A DNA stretch of 64,000 nucleotides from Platynereis dumerilii (lineage: Eukaryota > Annelida > Polychaeta > Phyllodocida > Nereididae). Of this stretch, positions 1 through 11,812 are shown in pieces (within the stretch, counting starts at the first letter, position 1; the number at the start of each line of letters is the position of its first letter). Position numbers and translations under genes: made by a program. Below the pieces are notes generated by a model, which worked only from the letters and a program-made list of their open reading frames with translations, was not told the origin of the DNA and ran no database searches. The stretch spans positions 40,024,629-40,088,628 of the forward strand of contig JAPTHN010000011.1 in the NCBI GenBank assembly GCA_026936325.1, read 5' to 3'.

Positions 1-49
1 TCACAGGATCTATTGGCTGCAGACTGCTTGATGTTAGGTGTCCGAACCT

Positions 50-125
50 TTCCATCAATACCCCCACACCAGATCTCATGTACAACTGCAATTTCGTTTG
101 AGAAACTGCGACAATTTAAGACCTT
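50..125 (+). repeat. Degenerate direct repeat, copy 1 (partner at 1,430-1,508)
   Basis: A roughly 75 bp stretch with a GATCTCA word followed by GTTTGAGAAACTGC matches the stretch at about 1,430-1,508 in the same order. The partner is cut off by a MITE at 1,509. The spacing of about 1.39 kb is close to the unit length of the tandem array further right, so both are probably worn remnants of an early array unit. The flanks of 1-50 and 126-295 show nothing I recognise. Confidence 0.45.
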
Positions 126-295
126 GTTGGCTAAATTTGTCACAGACACACCACACATTAGAAAGGAAGGTAGAACAGCAACATGGTATTCGCTGAAAAT
201 AGCCAAAGCATGTGTGATTTAGTATTGAGAAATTCCCTATCAGTCAGCCCATGGATTCAGATTTTTTTCTCCCAAAACTTAAATTTTACTGATGA

Positions 296-503
296 ATTTA
301 TATTGTGGCCTCAAGTCAGACCTAACGGAACTCTGCCGATACGATAATGAGGATGAGGCGAGTGTCACAGGTGACCTACCGCAATTTTGGGGCACATACA
401 ATACATCACCCTGTTGTGAAGTGCCAGGAGCTGGATTCGAACGAAGTCCCTGAGAGCCATACTGCATTAAACCACAGGCACTCTTACCATTAGACCAAGG
501 CAG
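296..503 (-). repeat. tRNA-derived SINE (SINE-A)
   Basis: Read on the minus strand, the head starts near 503 with an RNA polymerase III A box (TGGTCTAATGGTAAGAG) and has a good B box (GTTCGAATCC) about 50 bases on. It then runs into a tRNA-unrelated body of about 130 bp that ends near 296. A pol III-driven SINE of about 210 bp fits. The head resembles tRNA-Gly most, but the body lacks any tRNA fold, so it is not a tRNA gene. Only this one copy was seen. It sits against the Y-block remnant of array A. Confidence 0.75.
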
Positions 504-504
504 C

Positions 505-705
505 AATATCAGTTTATCTCAGTTTTACAGGTTTAGAACACTTTTCTTCAGACTTAAAAAGCCTTTTTCAAATCCGTCTGGAAATGAAAATGGCCTTAGA
601 CGTGACTTGAAAGTTAAAGGACAACAGCAGATGTAACCATTGAGCAGATAATTCAGATGACAAGCTATTCTGCATGGTGTCAATTTTCAACTGAATGCTC
701 AGTTC
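505..705 (+). repeat. Array A, oldest Y-block remnant
   Basis: The stretch starts with TTATCTCAGTTTTACAGG and carries, in the same order, the TTTTCTTCAGA, TTGAAAGT and CAGATGACA words found in the Y blocks at 3,051, 6,787, 8,928, 10,961 and 13,000. Identity is much lower than among the later copies, which suggests it is one of the oldest members. It extends the array left to about 0.5 kb. The 705-1,430 stretch between this and the next repeats is AT-rich and holds nothing I can name. Confidence 0.6.
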
Positions 706-1508
706 AACACATATTTGCATATTGGTCTTTATATATCATTTATTTTCTGTACATATACACCAATTTAAAGCATTGTAGTCTGACTGTTGAAACGCATTAT
801 TGCAATAGTTTGCTATACCTGATCCAACTTGGCTGAGCAGTAAGCCTAACCAAATAATTAGGAAATTAACTTTGCAGTAATATTTCTATTGAAATAATAA
901 ACTAAAAACATTACAAATAAATGAAGGCCTAGTTATCTGGGTATATCAGTTAATTAGATAGATTTCTTATCAAGTTATCTCATTACATAATCTGATTGCA
1001 ACTGGGTTAATGACAACACTGTTTATCACAATAATCACATTGTAAAACCCAATAGAGAGACACATCCTTCCAGATGATACCACCTCAGGAATTCAGCTAT
1101 CTTGATGGTCTGAGCCTCAGCACTCAGTCAGTCCTAAATACTCCTGGCTCAATGAAATGGATCAATGGTCTGAGGTCATTCCATTACATATCACATTTTA
1201 ATGGATACTTAAAAGGTTCTGCCATTTTTGTCAAGCTGAAAGCTGCATGTTGGCAGCCTGAATAGAAGTTCATACGGAGCTCGTAGCAAGAACCGGTTGG
1301 ATTGTAAATGTGGACATACAATGTATTCTCTCGGAAAATTTATTGCAAAATGCAATTGACTGACTTCTAACCAAACTTTTTATATGAGCTATTTCAGCTG
1401 CTGGAAACTCCTGGAAGGGTTGAAGACATTTCTGACAATAGCCCTACTCCAAAATTAGATCTCAAGCACCAGCGTGATTTTGTTTGAGAAACAGCAAAAA
1501 TTTGGACC

Positions 1509-1719
1509 TACACTGTAAAATTTGAATATTGAGTCAGCTTACATGGTTGAGTGAGATGGTTGCACAATTCATTTGAGCTAACATAACTTGCTATTTTAAC
1601 GTAGGACAACAGACAGATTATTATAATTAAAGACAACAAGATGAGTTAGCTAGATCAAATTGTGCAACCATCTCACTCAATCATTTAAGCTAACCTAAAA
1701 TTTCAAATTTTACAGTGTA
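1509..1719. mobile_element. Foldback MITE with about 75 bp terminal inverted repeats (MITE-1)
   Basis: The ends are TACACTGTAAAATTTGA and its exact reverse complement, and the inverted similarity carries inward for about 75 bp per arm, leaving a centre of some 60 bp. The outermost bases are TA on both sides, as expected for a TA target-site duplication of a Tc1/mariner-type transposase, with the element itself at 1,511-1,717. No open reading frame of note is present, so it is a non-autonomous copy. The arms differ at roughly one base in six or seven, so it is not recent. Confidence 0.85.
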
Positions 1720-1777
1720 TCACAGGCATGCAACAACAGCAGAACGGGGGTTTGCATCATCGGAATAAAATGTAGAG

Positions 1778-1966
1778 CACTCTAAAAAATTCCAGACAAA
1801 ATTGGTTTTTTAGATTCAAAATGGTTTTTTGAAAAACCAAATTTCAATGCAAAAAACCAAAATGGATTTTTTAAAAAATCCATTTTGGTTTTGCATTGAA
1901 ATTTGGTTTTTCAAAAAAACATTTTGAATCTAAAAAACCAATTTTGTCCCGACATTTTTTAGAGTG
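1778..1966. mobile_element. Near-perfect hairpin MITE (MITE-2)
   Basis: A 189 bp palindrome starts with CACTCTAAAAAATT and ends with its counterpart ending TTTTTTAGAGTG. Each arm is about 90 bp and the two differ at only a handful of sites; the centre is a short A/T run. The ends CACTCTAAAA are of a type frequent in non-autonomous DNA transposons of marine invertebrates. I see no convincing target-site duplication. Because the arms are so alike, the copy is young or kept homogeneous, and a transcript through it would form a long double-stranded RNA. Confidence 0.85.
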
Positions 1967-2024
1967 AGGAGGTAATTTGCAGAATGGCGGGTAGCAGGAA
2001 CACCCAAATTTCTTTGATTCAAAT

Positions 2025-2265
2025 CGCCTCTTTTTTCATGAGAACATTTCTGAATCTGTTAGCATTTGCTAAGGAATGAAAATGGCTTGAACCATGCTCA
2101 GAAAGCGATGCTGGTAAACTTCCCAGTATTTGGCAGTTGAGCAGCCAATCCAGACAACAGGCTAAACTAAAGAGACATACAGGAATTATCAAATGAGAGC
2201 TTTGCCCCAGCACCTAATCACTCATTTCCACGGGCCTTCTTTATCTGGCTGCAAAAGATCTACTT
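2025..2265 (+). repeat. Array A, second degenerate Y block
   Basis: Words matching the Y block appear in order: TTGAGCAGCCAATCCAGA, then CAGG, then CCAGCACCTAATCA with CATTTCCACGG, and a final CTGCAAAAGATCTACTTTTT. The block abuts unit 1 directly, without the tail and spacer that separate Y from X in later units, so a deletion or unequal exchange removed about 0.9 kb here. Confidence 0.65.
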
Positions 2266-3960
2266 TTTGGTACTAGATTACGTTGCATTTTGAGCAGGCA
2301 ATTTGTCAAATCATTTAGCGAAGGGTTTCTTGAATATAGGATCTACTAGAGAAGCCTTTTTACTGACAGCTACAGCAATATAATCTTGAAATACTCTGAA
2401 AATACTCCCAATAAGGAAATATTAGGAAGGTTTAGGAAGAGCTTTTCAGGCAAGCCTCTTCAGCCAATGAAAAGAAGCCCAATAGTTGTAGATCGCTGCC
2501 AATATTTTAGGAAAGAAAATTTCTCATGCTAAGCTGGCAGACTATCACTCTGAAGTGCTTTTTCTTGTACCTAGCTAAGAATATGGCCCAGTGCTTTTAT
2601 CATTTAACATCAAAGAGTCTGCAGCACCATCTGAAGGGTTGTCAGAAAAACAGCTCAGGTAAGGGGCTACTAGCCACGTATACAGCTATCTTTTATATTA
2701 TGAGGTGCTTCACTGATAAATATTCTTCTGCAATTAAACAAATCGAGAATCTGTCATAAATGGACACCAGTTATGAATTGATGGCCAATGTCAGAGGCTG
2801 TGCATTTTGTCAAGTGGTAGTGGCATCTCATAGACTAAAATAACAGAAACGGAAGATCATACAGTTAACATACAACAATTGGGTACCTGAACAGTTTACT
2901 TAATTGGTGTAAAACATCCTGCAAGCTGGAATGAATTCAGAACAGAAATAATCCAAGACACAAACCTCCAATACATGCAAAATTTCTTGAGCGATTCCTT
3001 CCAACACCATTCTGTGTCTCAAGTCAACTTTACCAAATCTAACATCAAGCTTATCTCAGTTTTACAGGATTGTCGGAGAACTTCCGCTCAGATGTAAAAA
3101 GTTAGGCAACCAAATAGAAAATAGCCATAAGCTTGATTTGAAAGTGAAGTCTGGTAATTTGGCTGAATCGCCTGTTGAGCTGCCAATCCTGATGACAGGC
3201 TATTCTGCAGCTCTACATGTAGATGTATGGGAATTTTCAACTTGAAGCTTAGTCCCTAGACCTAATCATTCATTTCCACAGCTCTTCTTTATACAGTTGC
3301 AAAGAACTACTTTTTGCAAGAGAAACTTTCCTGTCACACAAAGAGGGGCTAAGGGGCTTACTGTCTGCACATGGGGATTACTGTGATGACTTGGCGCCTC
3401 CTCAGCTACAGAACATTCACTTGACAGTCTCTTCATCTTCCAGAGGTGACCTTAGTCACATCAGCAGAAAGCTACTTCTGAAACTATACAAGCTCATACA
3501 ATGAGGGAAACACAGTCAGGTGGCTGCCTATGTTTGAAGAAACTTTTATTACAATATAACTAAAACCCTTTTTTGTAATAATTGTATTTGCAGTGTGCCT
3601 GTTTGATTCATAGTATGCTCTCACAATAATTGTTCATTAATGACACATTCATACAGCTAATTCATCTACCAGAATAATGTTTAATAGGAGCAAATTGTGC
3701 AATCTTTAAAAGTTAGATTTCAACATTACATTCAGACAAATGTAACTCATTTATCAGATGTCAGACAATGTGCCAAAATCTAAATTCATCATTCCAAACA
3801 AATCATCGGTTTCATGCTAAGCTCAGACATGAACAAATGCATTATATATAGTGCTCAAAATCCATCTATATTTACGCAGCATTATTACATATGTTTGAGA
3901 GAGGTCAACCTTGTTTATCACACTGTTCAATGCACTGTTTGAAGATAAATCCATTAAAGA
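2266..3960 (+). repeat. Array A unit 1
   Basis: This unit has X (2,272-2,560), then W (about 2,640-2,760), Y (about 3,040-3,300), T (about 3,310-3,560) and a V spacer. Z is missing between X and W, exactly as in unit 3, and X is much closer to that of unit 3 than to any other, sharing a long run including TACTCCCAATAAGGAAATAT. The T core is interrupted by a 9 bp internal duplication (AAGGGGCTT). Confidence 0.85.
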
Positions 3961-5960
3961 AAGATTGGATTGTCTGATTTAAGCAGACCATTTGTCAAGT
4001 TGTGTGAGGAAGATTCCTTAGATATTGGATCTACCAGTGAAGCCTTTCCACGACCAATCTTGAAAAACTGTGGAAATTCTCGGAAAATGGCCAAAAGAGG
4101 AAAATTTTAATACGGCTTAAGAAGGGTTTTTCATGCAAGCCGCATCAACATGAAGTGTGAAATATCTCGTGCCAATCTTTCAAACTATCATGAAATTTTT
4201 ATTTAAAAGGATGAATTGAGTGACAATTATTTATACAAGTTGGTTAATGATTGTGATTCTAATAATTTTCCTTCAAGAGGTTGATAGTGCTCTTAAAGTT
4301 GTTTCAGGATAACATTCGCCAGAAAGTTATTTGAAAAAGATGAATTAATGTAAAAAGGCTGAACACATTGAATAACACAAACATACATCATCCAAGCATC
4401 TGAAGACAAAGAGGATACTTTGTGAAGACCAGGAAGTTTCAATAATTTTCAAGCATTTTTAAAGTGTGCGGCTGATTCCTAGCGTGAAGAAAGGATTAGA
4501 TTGCAGCAATGATCCATGATCGAAATCCCCGATCACAAATCCTTTGCAATTCTTTCTTACAGTTGCAGGAATGGTATCATGTTCTGGCTGGCTAGGCTTC
4601 ATCAATCACGCAAGAGGGAGCACGCCTCCTTTCCTTTTTTGCAATATTTCACAGACCAACATGTCACCTATTTTGTTTACTGGCCAAATGGCTACCATCC
4701 TCGTTTCAAAGATGATGACAAAAATTGTATGCTGCGGTGTATACAAGCATTCTATTTGAACATTCAAAACCAGAAGGGAAGTCTATTTCAGTAAAAGTTA
4801 TTACATGACACGAATGGGACACTAAAACACTGAAAACAGAACCAAAGACTGACTTTCAACAAAATGTTCACAGATGCGTTGGAAGTGAAAATATAACAAT
4901 TACCATTCATAGTTGGTGCAAATTTCTTAGCTGCAACATGCATCATCATAATGTAGTTAGCTCAAGAGCTACTGCACAATTTACAGTTGTCATTGCTTCA
5001 GATGAGTTTTATACAAATTGTGTATGTAAATATTCATTTGATTATATTCTACAAAAAGATAGGTGGCAAATGAAATGTGTCAGGGGAAATGATCAATTAT
5101 AAAAATAGAATTGTAATTCTTTATGAAAGACAATTAAGGTCAAAATGTTTTAAAGGTTTAAGACCATGAATGATGTGAATGTCTATCATTTAAAGAAAAG
5201 GATGGTGGATCACAAAGCAATAATTATTTGAAAGCATGTAAAAAAATGCAGAGTCCTTTCCTTAGCCACCTATCCTCAGAGGATCGATGATAGAAGAAGG
5301 TGGCAGGAGTGATCCATAATCACCAATACTGTGAAACTCTTGCTGGTCGAGAAGATATTCTGACTTGTTCCTTTTAAACTTTGAATGGGCATAAAAATAT
5401 AAATGGTCTGTGAAGTCACAGCTTCAAAAGATTATTTTTTTCAAACTGTGTATGTAAATCAAATAACTGTTTATATGATAGAATATGGTTCATATTTTGG
5501 TTCATGAACGAATCATCAGCAGGTTGCTTAGTTCAGAACAATAAGATTTTTATTCCATTCACAATCTGTCAATATTACACAGCATAATTTTACGCTGTAG
5601 CAAGAGTTGTTTTTTTTAAATGAATATAAAATGGTTCAGTAATAGTTAAAGCTGATGATGAAAACCGAGTTCATGCTATGTAATGGATACTTTTCCATGT
5701 TTGAGACACATTCATCAATTTCTTTTTTGGCAAATTGTGTATGTACCCAGGTATAACAAAAAAAGGTTAAGTTATAGAATAGCCTATTTGCCACAAAAAA
5801 AAAAGATGTATCATCGACCGATTACTCAGTTCTTCTCAGTATGATTATATTCTGTTCTGAATTTGTCTATATTCACAGAGCATAATTCCATAATATTATG
5901 TGGTAGCAATAGTGACCTTGTTTATCACACTCTTCAATTCACAGTGTCAATTTAAGTCCT
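3961..5960 (+). repeat. Array A unit 2
   Basis: X (3,965-4,200) and Z (about 4,380-4,760) are present but W, Y and T are gone. Their place is taken by about 1.2 kb of AT-rich DNA with its own sub-repeats, followed by a V-type block at 5,805-5,945. The X block is of the same kind as in units 4-7 (the bases after it read TTCCTTAGA) rather than that of units 1 and 3. Confidence 0.8.
4960..5800 (+). repeat. Local sub-repeats inside array A unit 2
   Basis: The word CAAAYTGTGTATGTA recurs at about 5,017, 5,442 and 5,731, each time followed by AT-rich sequence and, in two of three cases, preceded or followed by a V-like stretch (ATCATCAGC with ACACAGCATAATT at 5,500-5,610 and again at 5,805-5,895). 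These are old partial duplications of about 300-425 bp nested in the larger unit. Confidence 0.55.
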
Positions 5961-7680
5961 CCAAATGCTAGATTGTATTGCCTTTTGAGCAGGCAATTTG
6001 CTAAACGGTAGGTGAAGGGTTTCTTGAATTTAAGATCGACCAGAGAAGCCTTTCTACTGACAGCTACAGCAGTATAATCTTGAAATACTGTGGAATACTC
6101 TGAAAATACTCCCAATAAGGAAATATTAGGAAGGTTTAGGAAGAGCTTTTCAAGCAAGCCCCTTCAACCAATGACAAGGAGCCCAATAGTGCAAGATAGC
6201 TGCCAATATTTTAGGAAAGAAAATATCTCATGCAAAGCTGGCAGACTATCACACTGAAGTGCTTTTTCTTGTACCCAGCTAAGAATATGGTCATGTGCTT
6301 TTATCATTTAACATCAAAGAGTATGTAGCTCCACCTGATGGGATGTCAGAAAAACATCTCAGGTAAGCAGCCACTAGCTCAGCTATAGGCTACAGCTATC
6401 TTTGATGTCCTGGGCTTCAGAGCTGCATCACGGATAAATTTTCTTGCGCGATTAAACAAATCAAGGACCTGTGATAAATGTCATTACATTTATATCAATC
6501 ATGATTTAATGGCCACTAGGAGAGGCTCTGCCACTTTGTGCAGCTGTGAACTACATGTCAGCAGCTAAACGAACAGGAAAGGAAGTTCACCAAGTAAACG
6601 TAGTACGATTTGATTGCACAATAGTTTACTTACTAAGAATAATAAACACCACAAATTGGAATGATAAAGTGGAATTATTCAAAAGCATAAACAGCCACTA
6701 TGTTCACAAATTGATGAGTGATTCCCTCCAATGTCATTCATTGTATCCACTGTCTGGTTCATTTTTGCCAAAACTTAAAGTCAGCTTATCTCAGTTATTC
6801 AGGGTAGTTTAGGCACTTTTCCTCAGATGCAAATATTTTGGCTTTTCTGAATTGAAAATAGCTGTAAGCTTGATTTGAAAGTGAAGATTGGTAATTTGCT
6901 GAATTGCCAGTTGAGCTGCCAATCCAGATGACAGGCTATTCTGCAGAGATGTAGACAAATTTCAACTGGAAGCTTAGTCCCAACACCTTATCACTTCATT
7001 TCCACAGCTCTTCTTTATCAAGCTGCAAAGAACTACTTTTTGCAAAAGGAACTTTCCTGTCACACAAAGAGGGGCTTACTGTCTGCACATGGGGATTACT
7101 GTGATGACTTGCTGCCTCCTCAGCTGCAGAGCATCCACTTGACAGTCTTTTCATCTTCTAGAGGTGAACTAAGTCATGCTTCTCACAATGGACAGCAGCC
7201 GAAAAGCTACTTCTGAAATCATACTATGAGGGAAAGACAGTGAGGTGGCTGCCTATGTTTGGAGTTGTGTTGGGGGATATATTTTATTCTGTCGGTTCTC
7301 GGTAATTTCCGACACTAGAACCACTACTTCGGGCCTGGTTTCGGTCCGCAATGTGAACAACAGGATTTTGTGATCCACAGTTCAGTGCCCTGAACGTTGC
7401 GGAAAATGAACAGTTGACCATTTTGCTAATAATTTCGTCACTTTCTGAATAAAATAAGAGAAAATACGACTATCAAGAGACAAGGCTGTTTGATTGAACT
7501 TCGGATCCAGGGTAGTGGTACAACTAAAACCGAACTGAAATTTCGGGAACCGACACAACACTAGTTTGAAGAAACATTTATTATGATCAAACTTCAACTA
7601 GTTTTTTAAGGTAATAATTCTTTTGCTTTTTGTTTGGGTGGCTGAACCTTACATTGTACATAGATTGGCTAATAGTTCAT
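5961..7680 (+). repeat. Array A unit 3 (holds MITE-3)
   Basis: Order is X (5,965-6,260), W (6,360-6,480), Y (6,787-7,020) and T (7,050-7,260), then a MITE insertion, then the rest of T and a short spacer. Like unit 1 it has no Z. Units 1 and 3 are 3.72-3.73 kb apart at every shared landmark, which is the evidence for a duplicated super-unit. Confidence 0.85.
7262..7563. mobile_element. 302 bp non-autonomous DNA transposon (MITE-3) with 5 bp target duplication
   Basis: Unit 1 of the array reads CTATGTTTGAAGAAAC at 3,527-3,542, while unit 3 has the same bases split by 302 bp with GTTTG on both sides (7,257-7,261 and 7,564-7,568). The inserted DNA ends in inverted GTTGTGTYGG words. The paralogous copy therefore serves as the empty site. 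The insert has no coding frame of note. A 5 bp duplication does not point clearly to one superfamily, so I leave it unclassified. It entered after the super-unit duplication. Confidence 0.85.
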
Positions 7681-9775
7681 CAATGGTTAATCCATTTACG
7701 CAAGACTAAATTGTTTGATTTATGCAGACAATTTGTCAAATGGTGCAAAGAAGATTCCGTAAAATTGGACCTACAAGTGAAGCCTTTTCACTGCCAATCT
7801 TAAAATACTGTGGAATTCTCAGAAAAAGTCCAAATAAGGAAATATTAATCGGGTTTAGGATGGGATTTTCCAGCAAGCCGCTCCAACCAATAACATGAAG
7901 CCATAGAGTGAAAGAAAGTTGCGTAAATTTTAGGAGTGCAATATCTCATGCTGAGCTGGGAAACTATTCTGACACATTGATTTAAACTGATGAATTGAGT
8001 GACAATTATTGTACACCAGCCAGTTGGATAATGGTTTCTATTCTACTGATCTTCCCTCAAAAGGTATGTTGATGCTCTTCAAGCTGTTTCAGGATAACAT
8101 TCACCAGGAAGTTACATGGAAAAGATGAATTAGTGTAAAAAGGCTGAACACATTGAATAACGTGAAGATACATCATCGAATCATCTGAAAATAAGGATGA
8201 TACTAAGTGAGGACCAGGAGTTTCAATGATTGTTAGAGATGTAAAAATTGTGCAGCTCATTCCCAATGAAAAAGAAAGTACAAGATGGCCGCAATAATCC
8301 ATGATCAAAAATCCCCGATCACAAATCTTGTCCAATTCTTTCTTCAGCTGCTGGAACGGTGTCATGTTCTGGCTGGCTAGGCATTATCAATCACGCAAGA
8401 GAGAGCCGTCCTCTTTTCCTTTTTTGCAATATTTCAAAGACGATCAGGTCGCCTAATTTGTTTCTTGACCAAATGGACTTACAGCTCAGCCCCACTGGGT
8501 ATTAATGTTTAGTCACCCTTTTAAGAGAAACAACGAAGGTAAGTGACTATCAGCTCAGGTATAGCTATTTTTGATATCCTGAGCTGATTCATTAATTAAT
8601 ATTCCTGTGCAATTAAACAAATCAAGAATCTGTGACAAATGTTATTGTATAGTTTACTTATCAATCATGATTAATGGCTAATGTCAGCTGAAGTGGCATC
8701 TCACACATTGATATAACTGGAACAGAAGATCATGCAGTAAACATACGACAATTGGGAAGCTCAACAGTTTACTTAATCCGTGTAAAACACGCTACAAAAT
8801 GAAATGAATTTGGAACGGAAATAGTCCAAGTCACAATTATCCACTTACACACAACTAATTTTGTTGAGTGATTCCCTCCAACGCCATTTATTGTCTCAAG
8901 TTCATTTTACCAAATATTAAATCAAGCTTATCTCAGTTATACAGGATAGCCAGAGCACTTTTCCTCAAATGCAAAAAGTTTAGGCTTTCAAATTGAAAAT
9001 AACCGTAAGCTTGATTTGAAAGTGAAGTCTGGTAATTTTGCCGAATTGTCAGATGAGCTACCAATCCAGATGACAGGCCTTTCTGCAGAGATGTATGGTA
9101 ATTTTCAACTGGAAGCTTAGTCCCAACACCTAATCACTTCATTTCCATGGCTCTTCTTTATCAAGCAGCAAAAAGCTACTTTTCACAAGAGAAACTTTCC
9201 TGTCACACAAAGAGGGGCTTACTGTCTGCACATGGGGATTACTGTGATGACTTGGCGCCTCCTCCGCAACATCCACTTGACAGTCCCTCCATCTTCCAGA
9301 GGTGAACTAAGTCATTCTTACAATGGATATGTGCTGCAACAGGAATATTTTGTTATGATATAACTCAAACTAGTTTTTGACAAAAGTTTTTGGGAAAAAA
9401 TATTTTGCTGTGTGTCTGTGTGGTTTAACCCCGAAATAGCTGCTGGTGGAATTCATACTCAGTCTCATAATTCATAAATGGCAGATTTATACAGTAATAC
9501 AAAAACTATTTGCAGAAGCAGATTTTGTAATTGGAAACTTTTTTTTTAATTAGCTGACAACATTTTTTATAGACAAATGTAACTCATTAAAAGGTGCCAA
9601 ACAATGTGCCAACATTTATATGCATCATTCCAAAAAACCATCAGTAGTCTACTAAGCTCACCAGACATTAACAATTGGATTTATATTCTGCTCACAATCC
9701 ATCGAGAGTTACACAGCATAATTCCATATGTGTGAGATAGGTGAGCCTTGTTTATCACACTGTTCAATACACCGT
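7681..9775 (+). repeat. Array A unit 4
   Basis: This is the first complete unit: X (7,700-7,960), Z (8,250-8,510), W (8,535-8,660), Y (8,928-9,170), T (9,190-9,370) and V (9,600-9,775). It is the closest relative of units 5 and 6 and probably gave rise to them by unequal crossing over. Confidence 0.88.
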
Positions 9776-11812
9776 ATGAAGATTAATCAATTTATGCAGA
9801 CAATTTGTCAAACGGTGCAAAGAAGATTCCTTAGAATGCATTTCCATTACCAATCTTGAAATAATGTGGAAATTCAGAAAAAGTAAAAAAAATTTAAAAA
9901 AAGGTAACATTAATGTGGTTTAAGAAGCAGCTTATTATTAAAATTCTAATAGTGCAATATATCATGCTGAACTGGCAAAATGTTCTGACATGTCGATTTA
10001 AACTGACAAATTTGAGTGACAGTTATTGTATAAATGCTGGTTGGCAAATAGTTATGATAATACTAATCTTCCCTCAAAGGTATAAGTAGTTGCCCTTCCA
10101 CAACCTGTTTCAGGATAACATTCAAAGGAAGTAATTTAGAAAAGATGAATAAATTAGGTGCAAAAAGGCAGAACACATTGAATAATGTGAACATACATCA
10201 TCCAAGCATCTGAACATAAAGATGATACTAAGTGAGGACCAGGAGTTTCAATAATTGATAGGCATGTCAAAATTGTGCTGCTCATTCCCAATGAAAAGAA
10301 AATACAAGATGGCAGTAATAATCCATGATCAAAAATCCCCGATCACAAATCTTGTGCAATTCTTTCTGCAGCCGCTGGAATGGTGTCATGTTCTGGCTGG
10401 CTGGACATTATCAATCACGTAAGAGGGAGCCACCCTCTTTTCCTTTTTTGCAATATTTCACAGACGAACAGGTCGCCTAATTTGTTTCTTGACCAAATGG
10501 ACCTACCGCTCAGCCCGACGGGTATTAATGTTTAGTCACCCTTTTAAAGAAACAACGAAGGTAAGTGACTATCAGCTCAGGTATAGCTATTTTTGATATC
10601 CTGAGCTGATTCATTAATTAATATTCCTGTGCAATTAAACAAATCAAGAATCTGTGACAAATGTTATTATATAGTTATCATTTACTTATCAATCATGATT
10701 AATGGCTAATGTCAGCTGAAGTGGCATCTCACACATTGATATAACTGGAACAGAAGATCATGTAGTAAACATACAACAATTGGGAAGCTCAACACTCAGT
10801 CAACAGTTTACTTAATCGGTGTAAAACACACTACAAACTGAAATGAATTTGGAACAGAAATAGTCCAAGGCACAATCATCCACTTACACACAATTTGTTG
10901 AGCGATTCCCTCCAACGCGATTCATTGTCTCAAGTCCATTTTACCAAATCTTAAATCCAGCTTATCTCAGTTTTACAGGATGGCCAGAGCACTTTTCCTC
11001 AGATGTAAAAAGTTTGGGCTTTCAAATTGAAAATAGCCGTAAGCTTCATTTGAAAGTGAAGTCTGTTAATTTTTCCGAATTGTCAGTTGTGCTGCCAATC
11101 CAGATGACAGGCCTTTCTGTAGAGACGTATGGGAATTTTCAACTGGAAGCTTAGTCCCAACACCTAATCATTTCATTTCCATGGCTCTTCTTTATCAAGC
11201 GGCAAAAAACTACTTTTCACAAGAGAAACTTTCCTGTCACACAAAGAGGGGCTTACTGTCTGTGCATGGGGATTACTGTGATGACTTGGTGCCTCCTCCA
11301 CAACATCCACTTGACAGTCTCTCCATCTTCCAGAGGTGAACTAAGTCATTCTTACAATGGATATGTGCTGCAACAGGAATATTTTGTTATGATATAACTC
11401 AAACTAGTTTTTGACAAAAGTTTTTGGTAAAAAATATTTTGCTGTGTGTCTGTGTGGTTTAACCCCGAAATAGCTGCTGGTGGAATTCATACTCAGTCTC
11501 ATAATTCATAAATGGCAGATTTATACAGTAATACAAAAACTATTTGCAGAAGCAGATTGTGTAATTGGAAACAGCTTTTTTTAATTAGATGAAAAAAAAA
11601 TTTTTTATAGACAAATGTAACTCATTAAAAGGTGCCAAACAATGTGCCAACATCTATATACATCATTCCAAAAAACCATCAGTAGTCTACTAAGCTCAAC
11701 AGACATGAACAATTGGATTTATATTCTGCTCACAATCCATCGAGAGTTACACAGCATAATTCCATATGTGTGAGATAGGTGAGCCTTGTTTATCACACTG
11801 TTCATTACACCG
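9776..11812 (+). repeat. Array A unit 5 (near-identical to unit 6)
   Basis: A complete unit of 2.035-2.04 kb. Long stretches match unit 6 without change, for example through W and Y (10,560-11,200 against 12,597-13,240). Scattered single-base differences and small length changes in A and T runs are the only ones I noticed. Part of the X left arm seen in unit 7 is absent from both, so they share a recent common parent. Confidence 0.9.

Noticed and set aside
296-503. A tRNA-Gly gene on the minus strand
   Set aside because: A and B boxes are good but acceptor and anticodon stems do not pair, and the sequence runs on as a SINE body.
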